Part shown: positions 8,513-17,652 of the stretch, in pieces
Layout of the letters: every line of letters begins with the position of its first letter
Numbering within the stretch: the stretch's first letter is position 1
Origin: an uncultured Muribaculaceae bacterium
Lineage (GTDB): Bacteria; Bacteroidota; Bacteroidia; Bacteroidales; Muribaculaceae
Reading direction: 5' to 3'
Length of the DNA: 48,595 bases
Assembly: GCA_910586895.1 (NCBI GenBank)
Contig: CAJUIW010000002.1
Coordinates: 243,906-292,500, forward strand
Notes under the pieces: generated by a model
Told to the model about the DNA's origin: nothing
What the model saw: only the letters and a program-made list of their open reading frames with translations
The model's database searches: none
Made by a program: the position numbers and the translations under genes

Positions 8513-9749
8513 ATTAACCATTATCCTGGCCGTTGCACTGACGGCCTTAAGTGCAGCCGCACAGGGCGTGAACAGCCCATATTCGAAGTTCGGCTACGGA
8601 TTGTTGAATGATAACGCCACAGCCTCGCAGCGCCAGATGGGCGGCGTGGGCTACGCCATGAATTCCGGACGACAGATAAATGTCATGAATCCGGCGTCAT
8701 ACGCATTTGTCGATTCGCTTACATTCCTGTTTGACATGGGAATTGACTTCACCATAATGCATCAGAAAGATATAGCTACTACTGACAATGCCGCCGCAAG
8801 TGGCAAGAACTATGGCGGTGGTCTGGACTATATCACCATGCAGGTGCCTCTGAGCAAGCGTATAGGTCTGAGCTTCGGCCTTGTCCCGTATTCGTCGGTA
8901 GGCTACTCGTTCGGTACGAAGATTGACAACGGTACCAATTCACGTCAGGGTTACGGAGGTCTCAATCAGCTTTATGCCGGTATTGGCGGCCGTATTGTCG
9001 GCGGCCTCAGCGTGGGTGTCAACATGTCATATCTGTTCGGTAATATAGTGAATGATGTGTACACTACTACAAATTCGGCCAGCGAATCGCTCTTCGAGCA
9101 GGTGACAGCCGTGCGCGACTGGCATCTGCGGGCCGGTATACAGTACTCGCAGCGTATAGGCCGTGACAACCGCTTCACTATCGGTGCAGTATATACTCCC
9201 AAAAAGACTCTGCTCGGACATGCATGGGTGACTCAGTATGACATGAATGCCGATACCGAGCCTACCGAGCATCAGCGCATAAGCCTGAAGAACAATGCCG
9301 GACTGCCTGAAACATGGGGCGGCGGTGTGAACTGGGAATGGCAGAAACGCCTTATGGTGGAGGCTGACTTCACATATCAGCCCTGGAGCAAAGTGAAAAT
9401 CGCTAATCTGGAAGGCTTTGAGGCTCATAAGTTTGCCGACCGTTGGCAGGCATCGGTGGGCGGACAGTTTACCCCCGCGGTCCGTGGCGGATATCTGGCC
9501 CGCACCACATACCGTGCCGGTGCGTTCTTCAACAATGACTACATGATGGTGGGAGACAACCGCGTGCGTGAATATGGAGTATCGTTCGGTTTCGGCCTGC
9601 CTGCCATGACAAGAACTATAGTGAATGTCGGCTTTGAGTACCGCCACCGTCAGGCTCATCCGAACCCGATGCTTAAAGAGAATTATTTTAATATCCGAAT
9701 AGGTCTGAACTTCAATGAAGCCTGGTTCTTCAAGAACAAGATTAATTAA
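8499..9749 (+). CDS. Outer membrane beta-barrel protein
   Basis: 416 aa with a signal peptide (cleavage near SAAAQ, about residue 22) and a mature part of alternating aromatic and Gly-rich strands. The N-terminal NSPYSKFGYGLLNDNATASQRQMGGVGYAM and NVMNPASYA resemble OmpP1/FadL/PorV-like barrels of Bacteroidetes, where an N-P-A-S-Y segment is common. The product is probably an outer membrane transporter or structural barrel; substrate unknown. It overlaps coaX at its start, and the next frame opens before its end. The gene order coaX-OMP-lptC is, as I recall, frequent in Bacteroidales. Confidence 0.8.
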   Translation: MKINRLTIILAVALTALSAAAQGVNSPYSKFGYGLLNDNATASQRQMGGVGYAMNSGRQINVMNPASYAFVDSLTFLFDMGIDFTIMHQKDIATTDNAAASGKNYGGGLDYITMQVPLSKRIGLSFGLVPYSSVGYSFGTKIDNGTNSRQGYGGLNQLYAGIGGRIVGGLSVGVNMSYLFGNIVNDVYTTTNSASESLFEQVTAVRDWHLRAGIQYSQRIGRDNRFTIGAVYTPKKTLLGHAWVTQYDMNADTEPTEHQRISLKNNAGLPETWGGGVNWEWQKRLMVEADFTYQPWSKVKIANLEGFEAHKFADRWQASVGGQFTPAVRGGYLARTTYRAGAFFNNDYMMVGDNRVREYGVSFGFGLPAMTRTIVNVGFEYRHRQAHPNPMLKENYFNIRIGLNFNEAWFFKNKIN

Positions 9750-9807
9750 CCCCGCGAATGATGGCCTTAAAGGGGCCGGAACAAAACTTACGGCAGCCGC
9801 ATTGAAT

Positions 9808-10494
9808 ATGCGGCTGTTGCCCGTTGTGGCGGTTGTGCTGATGGCCTGTATGGCTATGACGGTCAGTTCATGCAAGGAGGAGCATAAGGAGATGATGTCC
9901 GGAAGGATTGATCCGGAGAAGTTCCCTACGATGAAAACCACGGATGTCAGCACTCTTGTGTCGGACTCCGGGGTGACCCGTTATAAGATAGCATCGCCTT
10001 TGTGGCTCATGTTTGACCAGGCCAAGGTGCCGGTATGGCGTTTCCCGAAGGGGCTGCATCTGGAGAAGTATGACGACTTTTTCAGAAAGGATGCCACGGT
10101 CGACTGTGATTCGGCCACGTATTACAAGAATGACCAGATATGGCGTCTGGACGGATATGTGCGTATTGCCAATGTGCTGAACGAACGCTTCTTGACCAAT
10201 CAGCTCTATTGGGACCAGCGTCGGCAGAAGATATATTCGGATTCGTTTATCCATATCGAGAAATCTGACCGTATAATCGAGGGCTACGGATTCGAATCGA
10301 ATGAAAAGCTTACGAACTACCGCGTGTTGAATGTATCGGGTATCTTCCCGGTGGATAAATTCAAGAACGGAGGTGGCGGTGCGCAGCCTGACAGCAGCGG
10401 AGTGAGTGCTTCGGCTCCGGTAGTGCAGCCGGCACGCAGCGATTCGTCGGGCATGCGCCGCAGCAGAGCCGCGGAAGCCGGTCAGGAAAACTAA
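9808..10494 (+). CDS. lptC: LPS export protein LptC
   Basis: LptC-family protein, which carries lipopolysaccharide from the LptB2FG transporter toward LptA across the periplasm. The frame is open from 9715, but the first 31 codons are hydrophilic and overlap the upstream gene. Starting at 9808 gives 228 aa with a good lipoprotein signal, MRLLPVVAVVLMACM..VSSC. The mature part has the repeated beta-strand pattern of the OstA/LptC fold (FFRKDATVDCDSATYYKNDQ, IYSDSFIHIEK, IIEGYGFESNEKL). The tail is low-complexity, Ser- and Ala-rich. A lipobox is normal for LptC of this phylum; E. coli LptC uses a membrane anchor instead. Confidence 0.82.
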   Translation: MRLLPVVAVVLMACMAMTVSSCKEEHKEMMSGRIDPEKFPTMKTTDVSTLVSDSGVTRYKIASPLWLMFDQAKVPVWRFPKGLHLEKYDDFFRKDATVDCDSATYYKNDQIWRLDGYVRIANVLNERFLTNQLYWDQRRQKIYSDSFIHIEKSDRIIEGYGFESNEKLTNYRVLNVSGIFPVDKFKNGGGGAQPDSSGVSASAPVVQPARSDSSGMRRSRAAEAGQEN

Positions 10495-10522
10495 CTAATC
10501 AACAAAAAAACTCCCTAAAGAT

Positions 10523-11809
10523 ATGTCACTTACCACCTGGATTATACTTGCAGTAGTGTCGCTCATATTCTCAGCTCTCTTTTCGGGGGCGGAAATCGCG
10601 TATATCACGGCCAACCGTGTGCGTGTGGAGCTTGACGTTAAGAAAGGGGGGATGATAAGCCGTATCATCAACCGCTTCTATTCGGACTCGGACCTTTTTA
10701 TCACTACACTGCTTGTAGGCAACAATGTGATGCTTGTAGTCTACGGTATGGGGGCAGCGTTTCTTATCGAGAAGGAGTGGCTTGCCGCCTATCATCTCAA
10801 CGAGGCGCTTGTGCTGGCTATATCGACGCTGATAAGCACCGGTGTGATTCTGCTGGTGGGTGAGTTTTTCCCGAAGACGATATTCCGCATCAATCCGAAT
10901 ATATCGCTGAAGGTGTTCGCATTGCCGCTGTTTCTGTTCTATGTGGTGCTGTTCCCGATATCAATTTTCACCACATGGCTCTCCAAGATGCTGATGCGCC
11001 TGTTCGGTGTGCACAGCGAAGGGCAGCGTATGGGAATGCTCACTGTAGGCGACCTCAACCGTTATCTTGAGAATACGATAGATGAAGTTAACCCGGAGAA
11101 GAAGCAGGTGGAGAATGAAGTGAAGATATTCCACAATGCCCTTGACTTCTCAACCACGCATCTGCGCGACTGTATGCTTCCGCGAAATGAAATAGTGGCT
11201 GTCAATATCGATACCATTGACCGTGAGGAGTTGTCGGAACTGTTCACAAAGTCGGGACGAAGCAAGATAGTGGTGTACCGCGAGGATATTGATAACGTGC
11301 TCGGCTATATTCATGTGAGCGAGCTGTTCAATCCTGAATCGGACTGGAAGGAGCATATCAAGCCTGTGATATTCTGTCCTGAGACACTGCTTGCCAATAA
11401 GCTTATGCGGCGTCTGCTGAGCGAGAAGCGCTCGATGGCGGTGGTGGTTGATGAATTTGGCGGTACTGCCGGACTGGTCACGCTTGAGGACCTGGTGGAG
11501 GAGATATTCGGCGATATCCGCGATGAGCATGACCAGTCGGGACTGACAGTGCGTGAGGTGGAGCCCGGAGTATATGAATGCCCGGGACGTGTGGAGGTGG
11601 AGACACTGCGCGAAACGTATCACATAGATATCCCCGAATCGGACGATTATCAGACTCTTGCCGGTTATATCCTGTTCAGCACCGGTACTATTCCGGCCGA
11701 GGGCGCGGAGCTTGTCATCGATGATCTGATGTTCACCATCAAGCGCCGTACAGCCACCCGTCTGGAGCTGATACGCATTTCGCCGGCTCCGGCTCAGGAG
11801 GCTGATTAG
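10523..11809 (+). CDS. CNNM/CorC-HlyC family membrane protein (GldE-like)
   Basis: 428-aa integral membrane protein: DUF21/CNNM transmembrane domain (about 1-190), a pair of CBS domains (about 205-335, including LPRNEIVAV and VVVDEFGGTAGLVTLEDLVEEIFGDI) and a CorC_HlyC transporter-associated domain (about 345-425, containing GRVEVETLRETYHIDIP). Family members are linked to Mg2+ or Co2+ transport, and the Bacteroidetes branch includes the gliding-related GldE. It follows lptC by 28 bp and converges with the DUF4919 gene 2 bp beyond its stop. Calling it a hemolysin would be a historical misnomer. Confidence 0.88.
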   Translation: MSLTTWIILAVVSLIFSALFSGAEIAYITANRVRVELDVKKGGMISRIINRFYSDSDLFITTLLVGNNVMLVVYGMGAAFLIEKEWLAAYHLNEALVLAISTLISTGVILLVGEFFPKTIFRINPNISLKVFALPLFLFYVVLFPISIFTTWLSKMLMRLFGVHSEGQRMGMLTVGDLNRYLENTIDEVNPEKKQVENEVKIFHNALDFSTTHLRDCMLPRNEIVAVNIDTIDREELSELFTKSGRSKIVVYREDIDNVLGYIHVSELFNPESDWKEHIKPVIFCPETLLANKLMRRLLSEKRSMAVVVDEFGGTAGLVTLEDLVEEIFGDIRDEHDQSGLTVREVEPGVYECPGRVEVETLRETYHIDIPESDDYQTLAGYILFSTGTIPAEGAELVIDDLMFTIKRRTATRLELIRISPAPAQEAD

Positions 11810-11811
11810 GT

Positions 11812-12525
11812 CTACTCGTTGAGCTCTTCGGGGAATTTACGGTAATATTCCTCGAGTATGGTCTTGATGTTGAAGTAGAATCCTCCGGAATTGGCTCCGG
11901 AAGGCGTCAGGACTTTCAAAAATTCGTAATACGGGTCGTAGAACAGATGATTGGTCACGGTATAGCCCATCATGTTGAGCAGGGCGTATTCGTGGGCCGG
12001 CTCTATGACGTACCATGCATTTTCTTCATCCAGCCCGGTGCCGGTCGAAACGATGGCCATGAGCAGATAGTTGAGCTTGTATTGCCATATATCGGCCAGA
12101 TTCTTCTTGCCTTTCATGCGCAGGGCCTGGATAAGCCCCATCATCTGCTGCAGGTCAAAGGGGTTGTCCTGTAGCACAAGCTCGGCATATTTTATCACTG
12201 AGTCGCATTCCTGACGGTTGAGGTTAGTGCGGCCGTAGACCTCCTGTATATGATTGGCAGCATTTGAGATGCGGTAGGGGAAGTAATCCTCCTGAAACAT
12301 ATATCCAAGGTAAAGACGGCGGTATTTGTCGAGCTTCATCAGGGTATCATTGCGCTGGAATTCCTCCATCAGACGCGGATAGTAGTAGGGCGAATTGTGG
12401 TCAGTGACCTCACGGCGTATCTGGTTCATGTCAGGACGCTCACGTTTGAGCTGCGGAAGTATATCCTGAGCTGAGACAGCGAGTGAGGTGAATGCCAGAA
12501 GCAGCAGGGCTATTATCTTGTTCAT
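11812..12525 (-). CDS. DUF4919 family secreted protein
   Basis: 237 aa with a signal peptide (MNKIIALLLLAFTSLAVSAQ, about 1-20). The mature part is alpha-helical, with LDKYRRLYLGYMFQEDYFPYR and NPFDLQQMMGLIQALRMKGK segments reminiscent of TPR-like helices, matching the Bacteroidales DUF4919 family as I remember it. Function unknown, probably periplasmic. It overlaps the preceding membrane protein gene by 4 bp and is the last gene of the 7TM-HD operon. The 3' end nearly touches that of the convergent CorC-like gene. Confidence 0.8.
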   Translation of the reverse strand: MNKIIALLLLAFTSLAVSAQDILPQLKRERPDMNQIRREVTDHNSPYYYPRLMEEFQRNDTLMKLDKYRRLYLGYMFQEDYFPYRISNAANHIQEVYGRTNLNRQECDSVIKYAELVLQDNPFDLQQMMGLIQALRMKGKKNLADIWQYKLNYLLMAIVSTGTGLDEENAWYVIEPAHEYALLNMMGYTVTNHLFYDPYYEFLKVLTPSGANSGGFYFNIKTILEEYYRKFPEELNE

Positions 12526-13022
12526 ACGGTTCGGAAATATAGGATTATCATGTAAATTGCATTGGCGGTCATGGCTATTGTCACAACCGGTGGCAGCCCT
12601 TTGGCACAGAGATACTGCCAGAAGCCTTTGGCCGGGAACGGGGGGAGCGATTTACCTCCCGGAGTACGGCTGTAGGCCAGAAATCCGAGGAACGCTCCGA
12701 GCATCATGGCCGGAATGGATGACACTGATGCCAGATGGCCGAGCAGAGCGCCGGTGATGGTGCCTACAGAGGCGTATGCGCCGCTCCTGCGGTCAGATGC
12801 TACAGCCGGTGGCAGCATGGCTCCAATGGCCCATATCATGGCTGTGGCGGCTCCCCAGAACAGAAGCATAGGTATGTCCAGAGTCCATAGCAGAGATGCG
12901 AGCAGCATGGATACAAATGCCGGTACGGCGCACCACCGGAGCGACATGAAGAGAGCTACTACGGATGCTATGCCGCAGAGCGAGGCGGATATTATAAGAA
13001 ACCAATCCATGGGTCGTGTCAA
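12522..13022 (-). CDS. Membrane protein of unknown function (DUF456-like)
   Basis: 166 aa, about five hydrophobic segments. A Gly/Ala-rich stretch (GAYASVGTITGALLGHLASVSSIPAMMLGAFLGF) recalls the glycine-zipper repeats of DUF456 proteins, so this is a tentative assignment. It overlaps the 7TM-HD gene at its start and the DUF4919 gene at its end by 4 bp each, which indicates one translationally coupled unit. No catalytic motif is visible. Confidence 0.7.
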   Translation of the reverse strand: MTRPMDWFLIISASLCGIASVVALFMSLRWCAVPAFVSMLLASLLWTLDIPMLLFWGAATAMIWAIGAMLPPAVASDRRSGAYASVGTITGALLGHLASVSSIPAMMLGAFLGFLAYSRTPGGKSLPPFPAKGFWQYLCAKGLPPVVTIAMTANAIYMIILYFRTV

Positions 13023-15067
13023 TCTTTTTTCGGACGGGTGTCCTCGGGGTAGGATATGCGTGAGTGATAGAGTGTGCGGAGCCGGGATATGAATGACTCT
13101 TTTATCTCCTGTACATCACGGAATGATATCGAGGAATTATCGTGCAGGCCGTCGGCGATCTGTCCGTCAATCAGCTTGTCGACAAGGGCTTTTATGGCAG
13201 CCGGAGAGTGGTCGGGGAGCGAGCGTGAGGCGGCTTCCACAGCATCGGCCATCATAAGGATGGATGTCTCGCGCGAACGCGGATTGGGGCCGGGATATGT
13301 GAACGGTGCCGGATCGACATCCTCGTCGGGGTGAGCGTTGCAGTAGGTGGTGTAGAAGTAACGGGCTTTGCCTGCTCCATGATGCTCGGCTATGAAATCG
13401 CGCAGACGGTCAGGGAGGTTGGCCTGCTCGGCCCGACGAAGCCCCTCCGGGACATGTCCGATGACAATGGCAGCGCTCTGACGCGGGTCGAGTCCGTCAT
13501 GCGGATTCACGCCATGCTGATTCTCAGTGAAGAATGCCGGGTTGCTGATTTTGCCTATGTCATGATAGAGCGCACCGGCACGCACGAGTTGCACGTTGGC
13601 TCCTATGCGGTGGGCGGCTGCCGTGGCAAGTGTACTTACTGCCATGGAGTGCTGGAATGTTCCGGGACATTCCTCTGAAAGCTCGCGAAGCACGGGGTTG
13701 TTGATATCGGAGAGCTCCACAAGTGTCACTTTGGAGGTGAAACCGAATAGTTTCTCAAATATGAATATCAGTACGTAGGCGAAGGATATCAGTACGGCAT
13801 TGATGGCAAAGGAACCGAATATGTTGCCTGACAGACGATGGAGTGTACCGGCCTGCATCAGTTCGATTACAGCGTAGGTGAATGAACTGAGCGCAAATAC
13901 CAGCACGGCTGAGAGCAGCAACTGGGAGCGACGCGTGAGGTCCTTGATGGACACCATCGCTGTAAGGCCGGCAATTAATTCCACCACAAGGAATTCGAGC
14001 GGGAAGCTCACTACTACGGATGATATCAGAATGGTGACAATGTGAGCGAAGAATGCAGTGCGTGAGTCAAGGAACACCACTACCGTGATAGGTACGATGG
14101 TGAACGGTACGATGTAGAGCCCCCGGGGGAATGTTGCGACCATCAGCATCGCCGCAGCTGCAAATACGGTGATGGATATCATCAGGAAGAGCAGCCGGCG
14201 CATATCCTCGTAGTAGTCCCTGCGGTAGAACCATAGATAGGTATATAGCGCCGCAAACAGAAGCACGATGTACATCACACGTCCTATGGCGAAGTATACG
14301 CGGTCATGGTCAACGGCTGCGCCACGGTCGGCCGATAGCTTCTCGTAGGTGCGCAGTATGGTGTAGAGCTGCGGCGTAACGATGTCGCCACGGTCAATAA
14401 TACGCTCGCCTTGCTGCACGACGCCTATCGGTGCGAGGGCTGTCTGATATGCTTCTTTGCGGAATCGTTCGGATTCAATGGAGTCGCGGTGCATGTTTGG
14501 CTGCAGAATCTGGGTGAGCAGCGGTGCTATCAGTGCTTCGTCATGCAGTGACTCGCGTGATGCGCTGTCAAGAATTTCGTAGGCTTGGCGCCCTGAGAAA
14601 AGTTGGTTGGCCGGAACGCTTTCGGCCACTTTGTCGGAGAGTATGCGCACACGCTTTATGGAGCCTTGGCGGATAGCGGTATAGGTCTCGTAATCGACAA
14701 TGCCCACATCCATGATGAGCTTGGCTTCGTTGACCAGCGCAAGACGCGCACCCTGCGACAGGCCCGGGAAGTGCTGGCGCAGATGGAGTGAGAAGGTGTC
14801 GAGCCGGGCCTTCTCCAGCTCCTGATTGCGCACAAACACCGGCTCGAAATTGGCATCGAGGCTATCCTTAATGGCTTGGGCGCGTATCGTGTCAAGATAC
14901 ACCGGAATGTCAAACGGTGCGGTAAGGAGCTGGTCGCTCCACGGACGGTTGACTTCATACGTGTACTTGCTGCTTTCATCTCTTGGAAGCAGGTAGAACA
15001 GAATGGCCACGGCGGCTGCGAAGTAAATCCAGCGCAGTATCTGTGAGTTGGTGATTCGTAGTTTCAT
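13019..15067 (-). CDS. 7TM-HD (HDIG) phosphohydrolase, PgpH type
   Basis: 682-aa membrane phosphodiesterase of the PgpH architecture: an N-terminal membrane helix (about 12-28), an extracytoplasmic 7TMR-HDED domain (about 40-255), seven transmembrane helices (about 258-445) and a cytoplasmic HD domain (about 465-640). The metal-binding His473 (GTFQHSMAVS), His-Asp at YHDIGKI (501-507) and a downstream EHHGAGKARYFY (561-572) are present, so it should be active. Characterised relatives hydrolyse c-di-AMP. It heads an operon with two small genes and lies next to the rel gene, both acting in nucleotide second-messenger control. Confidence 0.92.
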   Translation of the reverse strand: MKLRITNSQILRWIYFAAAVAILFYLLPRDESSKYTYEVNRPWSDQLLTAPFDIPVYLDTIRAQAIKDSLDANFEPVFVRNQELEKARLDTFSLHLRQHFPGLSQGARLALVNEAKLIMDVGIVDYETYTAIRQGSIKRVRILSDKVAESVPANQLFSGRQAYEILDSASRESLHDEALIAPLLTQILQPNMHRDSIESERFRKEAYQTALAPIGVVQQGERIIDRGDIVTPQLYTILRTYEKLSADRGAAVDHDRVYFAIGRVMYIVLLFAALYTYLWFYRRDYYEDMRRLLFLMISITVFAAAAMLMVATFPRGLYIVPFTIVPITVVVFLDSRTAFFAHIVTILISSVVVSFPLEFLVVELIAGLTAMVSIKDLTRRSQLLLSAVLVFALSSFTYAVIELMQAGTLHRLSGNIFGSFAINAVLISFAYVLIFIFEKLFGFTSKVTLVELSDINNPVLRELSEECPGTFQHSMAVSTLATAAAHRIGANVQLVRAGALYHDIGKISNPAFFTENQHGVNPHDGLDPRQSAAIVIGHVPEGLRRAEQANLPDRLRDFIAEHHGAGKARYFYTTYCNAHPDEDVDPAPFTYPGPNPRSRETSILMMADAVEAASRSLPDHSPAAIKALVDKLIDGQIADGLHDNSSISFRDVQEIKESFISRLRTLYHSRISYPEDTRPKKD

Positions 15068-15088
15068 TACTTACGTGTAAATGTATTA

Positions 15089-15119
15089 CAAATGTAAGTT
15101 ATCTTTCGCATATATACAA
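15089..15119 (-). promoter_or_regulatory. Promoter of the 7TM-HD operon
   Basis: On the minus strand, TTG (15117-15119), 20-bp spacer and TACATTTG (15089-15096). The predicted leader is about 18 nt before the ATG at 15067. Confidence 0.6.
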
Positions 15120-15151
15120 TATACAAGCTGTTGCCTGTGTGCGGGAGGGGG

Positions 15152-17386
15152 TTAATCCTTGACGCGTACGGCCGACTTCACACCTTTGATTTTTTTCATG
15201 CGTGAACAGAGTGAGCTGACGGCTCCGTTGTCGCGTACCAGGATAGTGAACTGGCAGTTGAACACTTCATTGTCCGTGTCGACATGCAGGTTGCGCAGAT
15301 CAATGTCAGGAGTGGTGGCAAGCAGAAGCGTTATTTCCTGGAGTATGCCATGACGGTCAATGCCTTTTACAAGTATCCTGGCGGGGAAGGTATGGTCGAT
15401 GAGCGCCCATTGGGTTGCCACGATGCGTGGGCCGTAACCGGCTTTGAGCACTGACGCTCTCGGGCAGGAGAGAGCATGCACTTCAACGCGTCCCTGATCG
15501 TTGATGAATCCCATCACGTCATCGCCCGGTATGGGGTTGCAGCAATCGCAGAGCACGAAGTTGCGTCCGCTGTCGCCGTAGCGCAGCATGTACACCTCTT
15601 TCGAATCGACGGGCGGGGCTGCTGTCGGCTCAGCCTCGGATTCCTGACGGCGTCCGGTGCCGATGCGGAATATTTTTTTCAGCAGTCCGGGCGATGTTTT
15701 CGGGGAGTCTTTCAGTACGTAATTGTCAAGCGTCACCTCTCCGCGTCCGAGCTTCAGATAGAGCTGCTCGGGATTGGATAGCTTGAAGTAGCCGGTCACT
15801 TTTGTCAGCACCTGATTGTTGAGCTCTACCTCTCCCTCTTCAAGATACTGGCGTAGTATACGTTTGCCCTCCTCTATGACGGGCTGCTGCTCGCGGCGCA
15901 GAGCCTGGCGGAGAGTGGTGAGCGCACGTGCCGAGGTGACAATCCCGAGCCATTCCTCCTTTGGCTTCTGCGACTGTGAGGTGAGCACTTCCACCTGGTC
16001 GCCGCTCTGGAGCTTGTGGGAGAGGGGTACCAGCTTGTGGTTGACCTTGCCGGCTATACAGTGGGTGCCTATCTGCGAGTGGAGTTCGAATGCCATGTCG
16101 AGCACCGTAGCCCCGTTGGGTAGGGTGATAAGCTCGCCTTTAGGGGTGAAAACCACTATTTCCGAAGCAAATAGGTTGAGCTTCAGTGTGTCAAGGAAAT
16201 CGAGTGCGTTGGGCGTAGGGTCGTCAAGGATATCTTTGATGGTGCGGAGCCATACGGTAAGTTCGCTCTCTTCATCGCCTTCGCCAATCTTGTATTTCCA
16301 GTGCGCGGCAAACCCCTTTTCGGCTATTTCATCCATGCGGCGTGAGCGGATCTGTACCTCCACCCAGTTGCCATCAGGACCCATTACGGTAAGGTGAAGC
16401 GCCTGATAGCCATTGGCCTTGGGGTTGACCACCCAGTCGCGCACACGGTCGGGGTGCAGGCGGTAGAGGTCGGTTATCGCACCGTATATGGCCCAGCAGA
16501 GGCGTTTTTCATCGGCACGGTCATCGCAGTCAAATATGATGCGCACGGCGTACAGGTCATATACCTCCTCGAAGGGTACATGCTTCTTCTCCATCTTGCG
16601 CCATATCGAGTAGACGGATTTCACACGGGCCTTGGCCTCGTAGGTGATGCCTTGTTCGCGGAGTTTTTCCTCCACGGGCGATATGAAGTCGCGGAACACG
16701 TTGAGGCGATGCTCCTCCGTGTCGGCGATATTGCGTGCTATCTGAGCGTAGGCTTCAGGATGCTCATATTTGAAGCTCAGGTCCTCGAGCTCGGTCTTGA
16801 TGGTATAGAGGCCGAGCCGGTGAGCCAGAGGGGCGTAGATGTAAAGCGTTTCGCCTGCTATCTTGTACTGCTTGTTGACCGCCATGGAGCCGAGGGTACG
16901 CATGTTGTGCAGGCGGTCGGCCATTTTGATCAGTACCACACGTATATCCTCGCTCATGGTAAGCAGGAGCTTACGGAAATTTTCGGCCTGGGCCGATGCC
17001 TTGTCGCCGAAAATACCTCCGGATATCTTTGTCAACCCTGATACGAGCTGTGCAATCTTGGGACCGAACTGCTGCTCAATATCCTCAACGGTATAGTCAG
17101 TATCTTCCACTACGTCGTGCAGTAGAGCCGCGCATATCGATGTGGAGCCGAGCCCCATTTCGCGGCTCACTATCTTGGCTACCGCGATAGGATGGAGAAT
17201 ATAGGGCTCGCCTGAGCGCCGGCGGACTCCGGCATGGGCCTTGCGGGCAAATTTGAAGGCACGCTCTATTATCTCCACTTTTTTACGATGGTTGCTACTT
17301 AGGTAGCCGGCCATAAGATCCTTGAATTCGGCATCGACGATGGCGGCTTCTTCATTTAAGGCTGAACGTGTGTAATCAGTAGTCAT
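15152..17386 (-). CDS. rel: Bifunctional (p)ppGpp synthetase/hydrolase (RelA/SpoT family)
   Basis: 744-aa stringent-response enzyme that makes and degrades (p)ppGpp. Domains in order: HD hydrolase (about 45-200; LLHDVVEDTDYT at 88-99 with the HD-ED residues intact), RelA/SpoT synthetase (about 255-375; RDWVVNPKANGYQALHLTV), TGS (about 405-470; VVFTPKGELITLPNGATVLD), and a C-terminal region with a Cys-containing segment (FVLCDCCNPIPGDDV) and an ACT domain (about 675-744). Both active sites look complete. It is transcribed alone from a consensus promoter whose -7 box ends 4 bp before the ATG. Confidence 0.95.
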   Translation of the reverse strand: MTTDYTRSALNEEAAIVDAEFKDLMAGYLSSNHRKKVEIIERAFKFARKAHAGVRRRSGEPYILHPIAVAKIVSREMGLGSTSICAALLHDVVEDTDYTVEDIEQQFGPKIAQLVSGLTKISGGIFGDKASAQAENFRKLLLTMSEDIRVVLIKMADRLHNMRTLGSMAVNKQYKIAGETLYIYAPLAHRLGLYTIKTELEDLSFKYEHPEAYAQIARNIADTEEHRLNVFRDFISPVEEKLREQGITYEAKARVKSVYSIWRKMEKKHVPFEEVYDLYAVRIIFDCDDRADEKRLCWAIYGAITDLYRLHPDRVRDWVVNPKANGYQALHLTVMGPDGNWVEVQIRSRRMDEIAEKGFAAHWKYKIGEGDEESELTVWLRTIKDILDDPTPNALDFLDTLKLNLFASEIVVFTPKGELITLPNGATVLDMAFELHSQIGTHCIAGKVNHKLVPLSHKLQSGDQVEVLTSQSQKPKEEWLGIVTSARALTTLRQALRREQQPVIEEGKRILRQYLEEGEVELNNQVLTKVTGYFKLSNPEQLYLKLGRGEVTLDNYVLKDSPKTSPGLLKKIFRIGTGRRQESEAEPTAAPPVDSKEVYMLRYGDSGRNFVLCDCCNPIPGDDVMGFINDQGRVEVHALSCPRASVLKAGYGPRIVATQWALIDHTFPARILVKGIDRHGILQEITLLLATTPDIDLRNLHVDTDNEVFNCQFTILVRDNGAVSSLCSRMKKIKGVKSAVRVKD

Positions 17387-17390
17387 ATCA

Positions 17391-17421
17391 CAAACTTACG
17401 TAAAATCTGCCATTATTCAAA
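17391..17421 (-). promoter_or_regulatory. Promoter of rel, predicted leaderless
   Basis: On the minus strand, TTTG (17418-17421), 19-bp spacer and TAAGTTTG (17391-17398). The -7 box ends only 4 bases before the ATG at 17386, so transcription should begin at or within about 1 nt of the start codon. Confidence 0.75.
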
Positions 17422-17482
17422 ACGCTTCGCAGCGTAAAGAAATAAAAAAATCATGCCCTCTTTGCCGTTATGATGTAATCGC

Positions 17483-17597
17483 GTCAAGTACGGAAGAAAA
17501 ATCGTGTCAAGTACGGAAGTAAAATCGTGTCAAGTACGGAAGCGAAATCATGTCAAGTACGGAAGCAAAATCATGTCAAGTACGGAAATTAAAGCGA
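17483..17597. repeat. Five tandem 23-bp repeats
   Basis: Copies begin at 17483, 17506, 17529, 17552 and 17575, an exact 23-bp period. The first 13 bases (GTCAAGTACGGAA) are identical in all five; the remaining bases are A-rich and vary (first four close to NAAAATCRT after G, last one diverged). The array sits between the divergent rel promoter (17391-17421) and the -7 box of the ATPase gene (17627-17634). The period is not a multiple of 3 and the array has no spacers, so it is neither coding nor CRISPR. It looks like a set of iterated protein-binding sites. Confidence 0.95.
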
Positions 17598-17626
17598 ATT
17601 TATTAGGTGTAATATGTTGAAATTAT

Positions 17627-17634
17627 TATCTTTG
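17627..17634 (+). promoter_or_regulatory. -7 box of the ATPase gene
   Basis: TATCTTTG, an exact TAnnTTTG match. It starts 29 bp downstream of the last 23-bp repeat and gives a leader of about 15 nt before the ATG at 17653. No TTG is seen at the usual -33 spacing, so an activator or the repeats may contribute. Confidence 0.5.
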
Positions 17635-17652
17635 CTGATAAAATGAACGTCT

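Noticed and set aside
17483..17597. 23-bp repeats as a CRISPR array
   Set aside because: The copies follow each other directly with no unique spacers and no cas genes are near.
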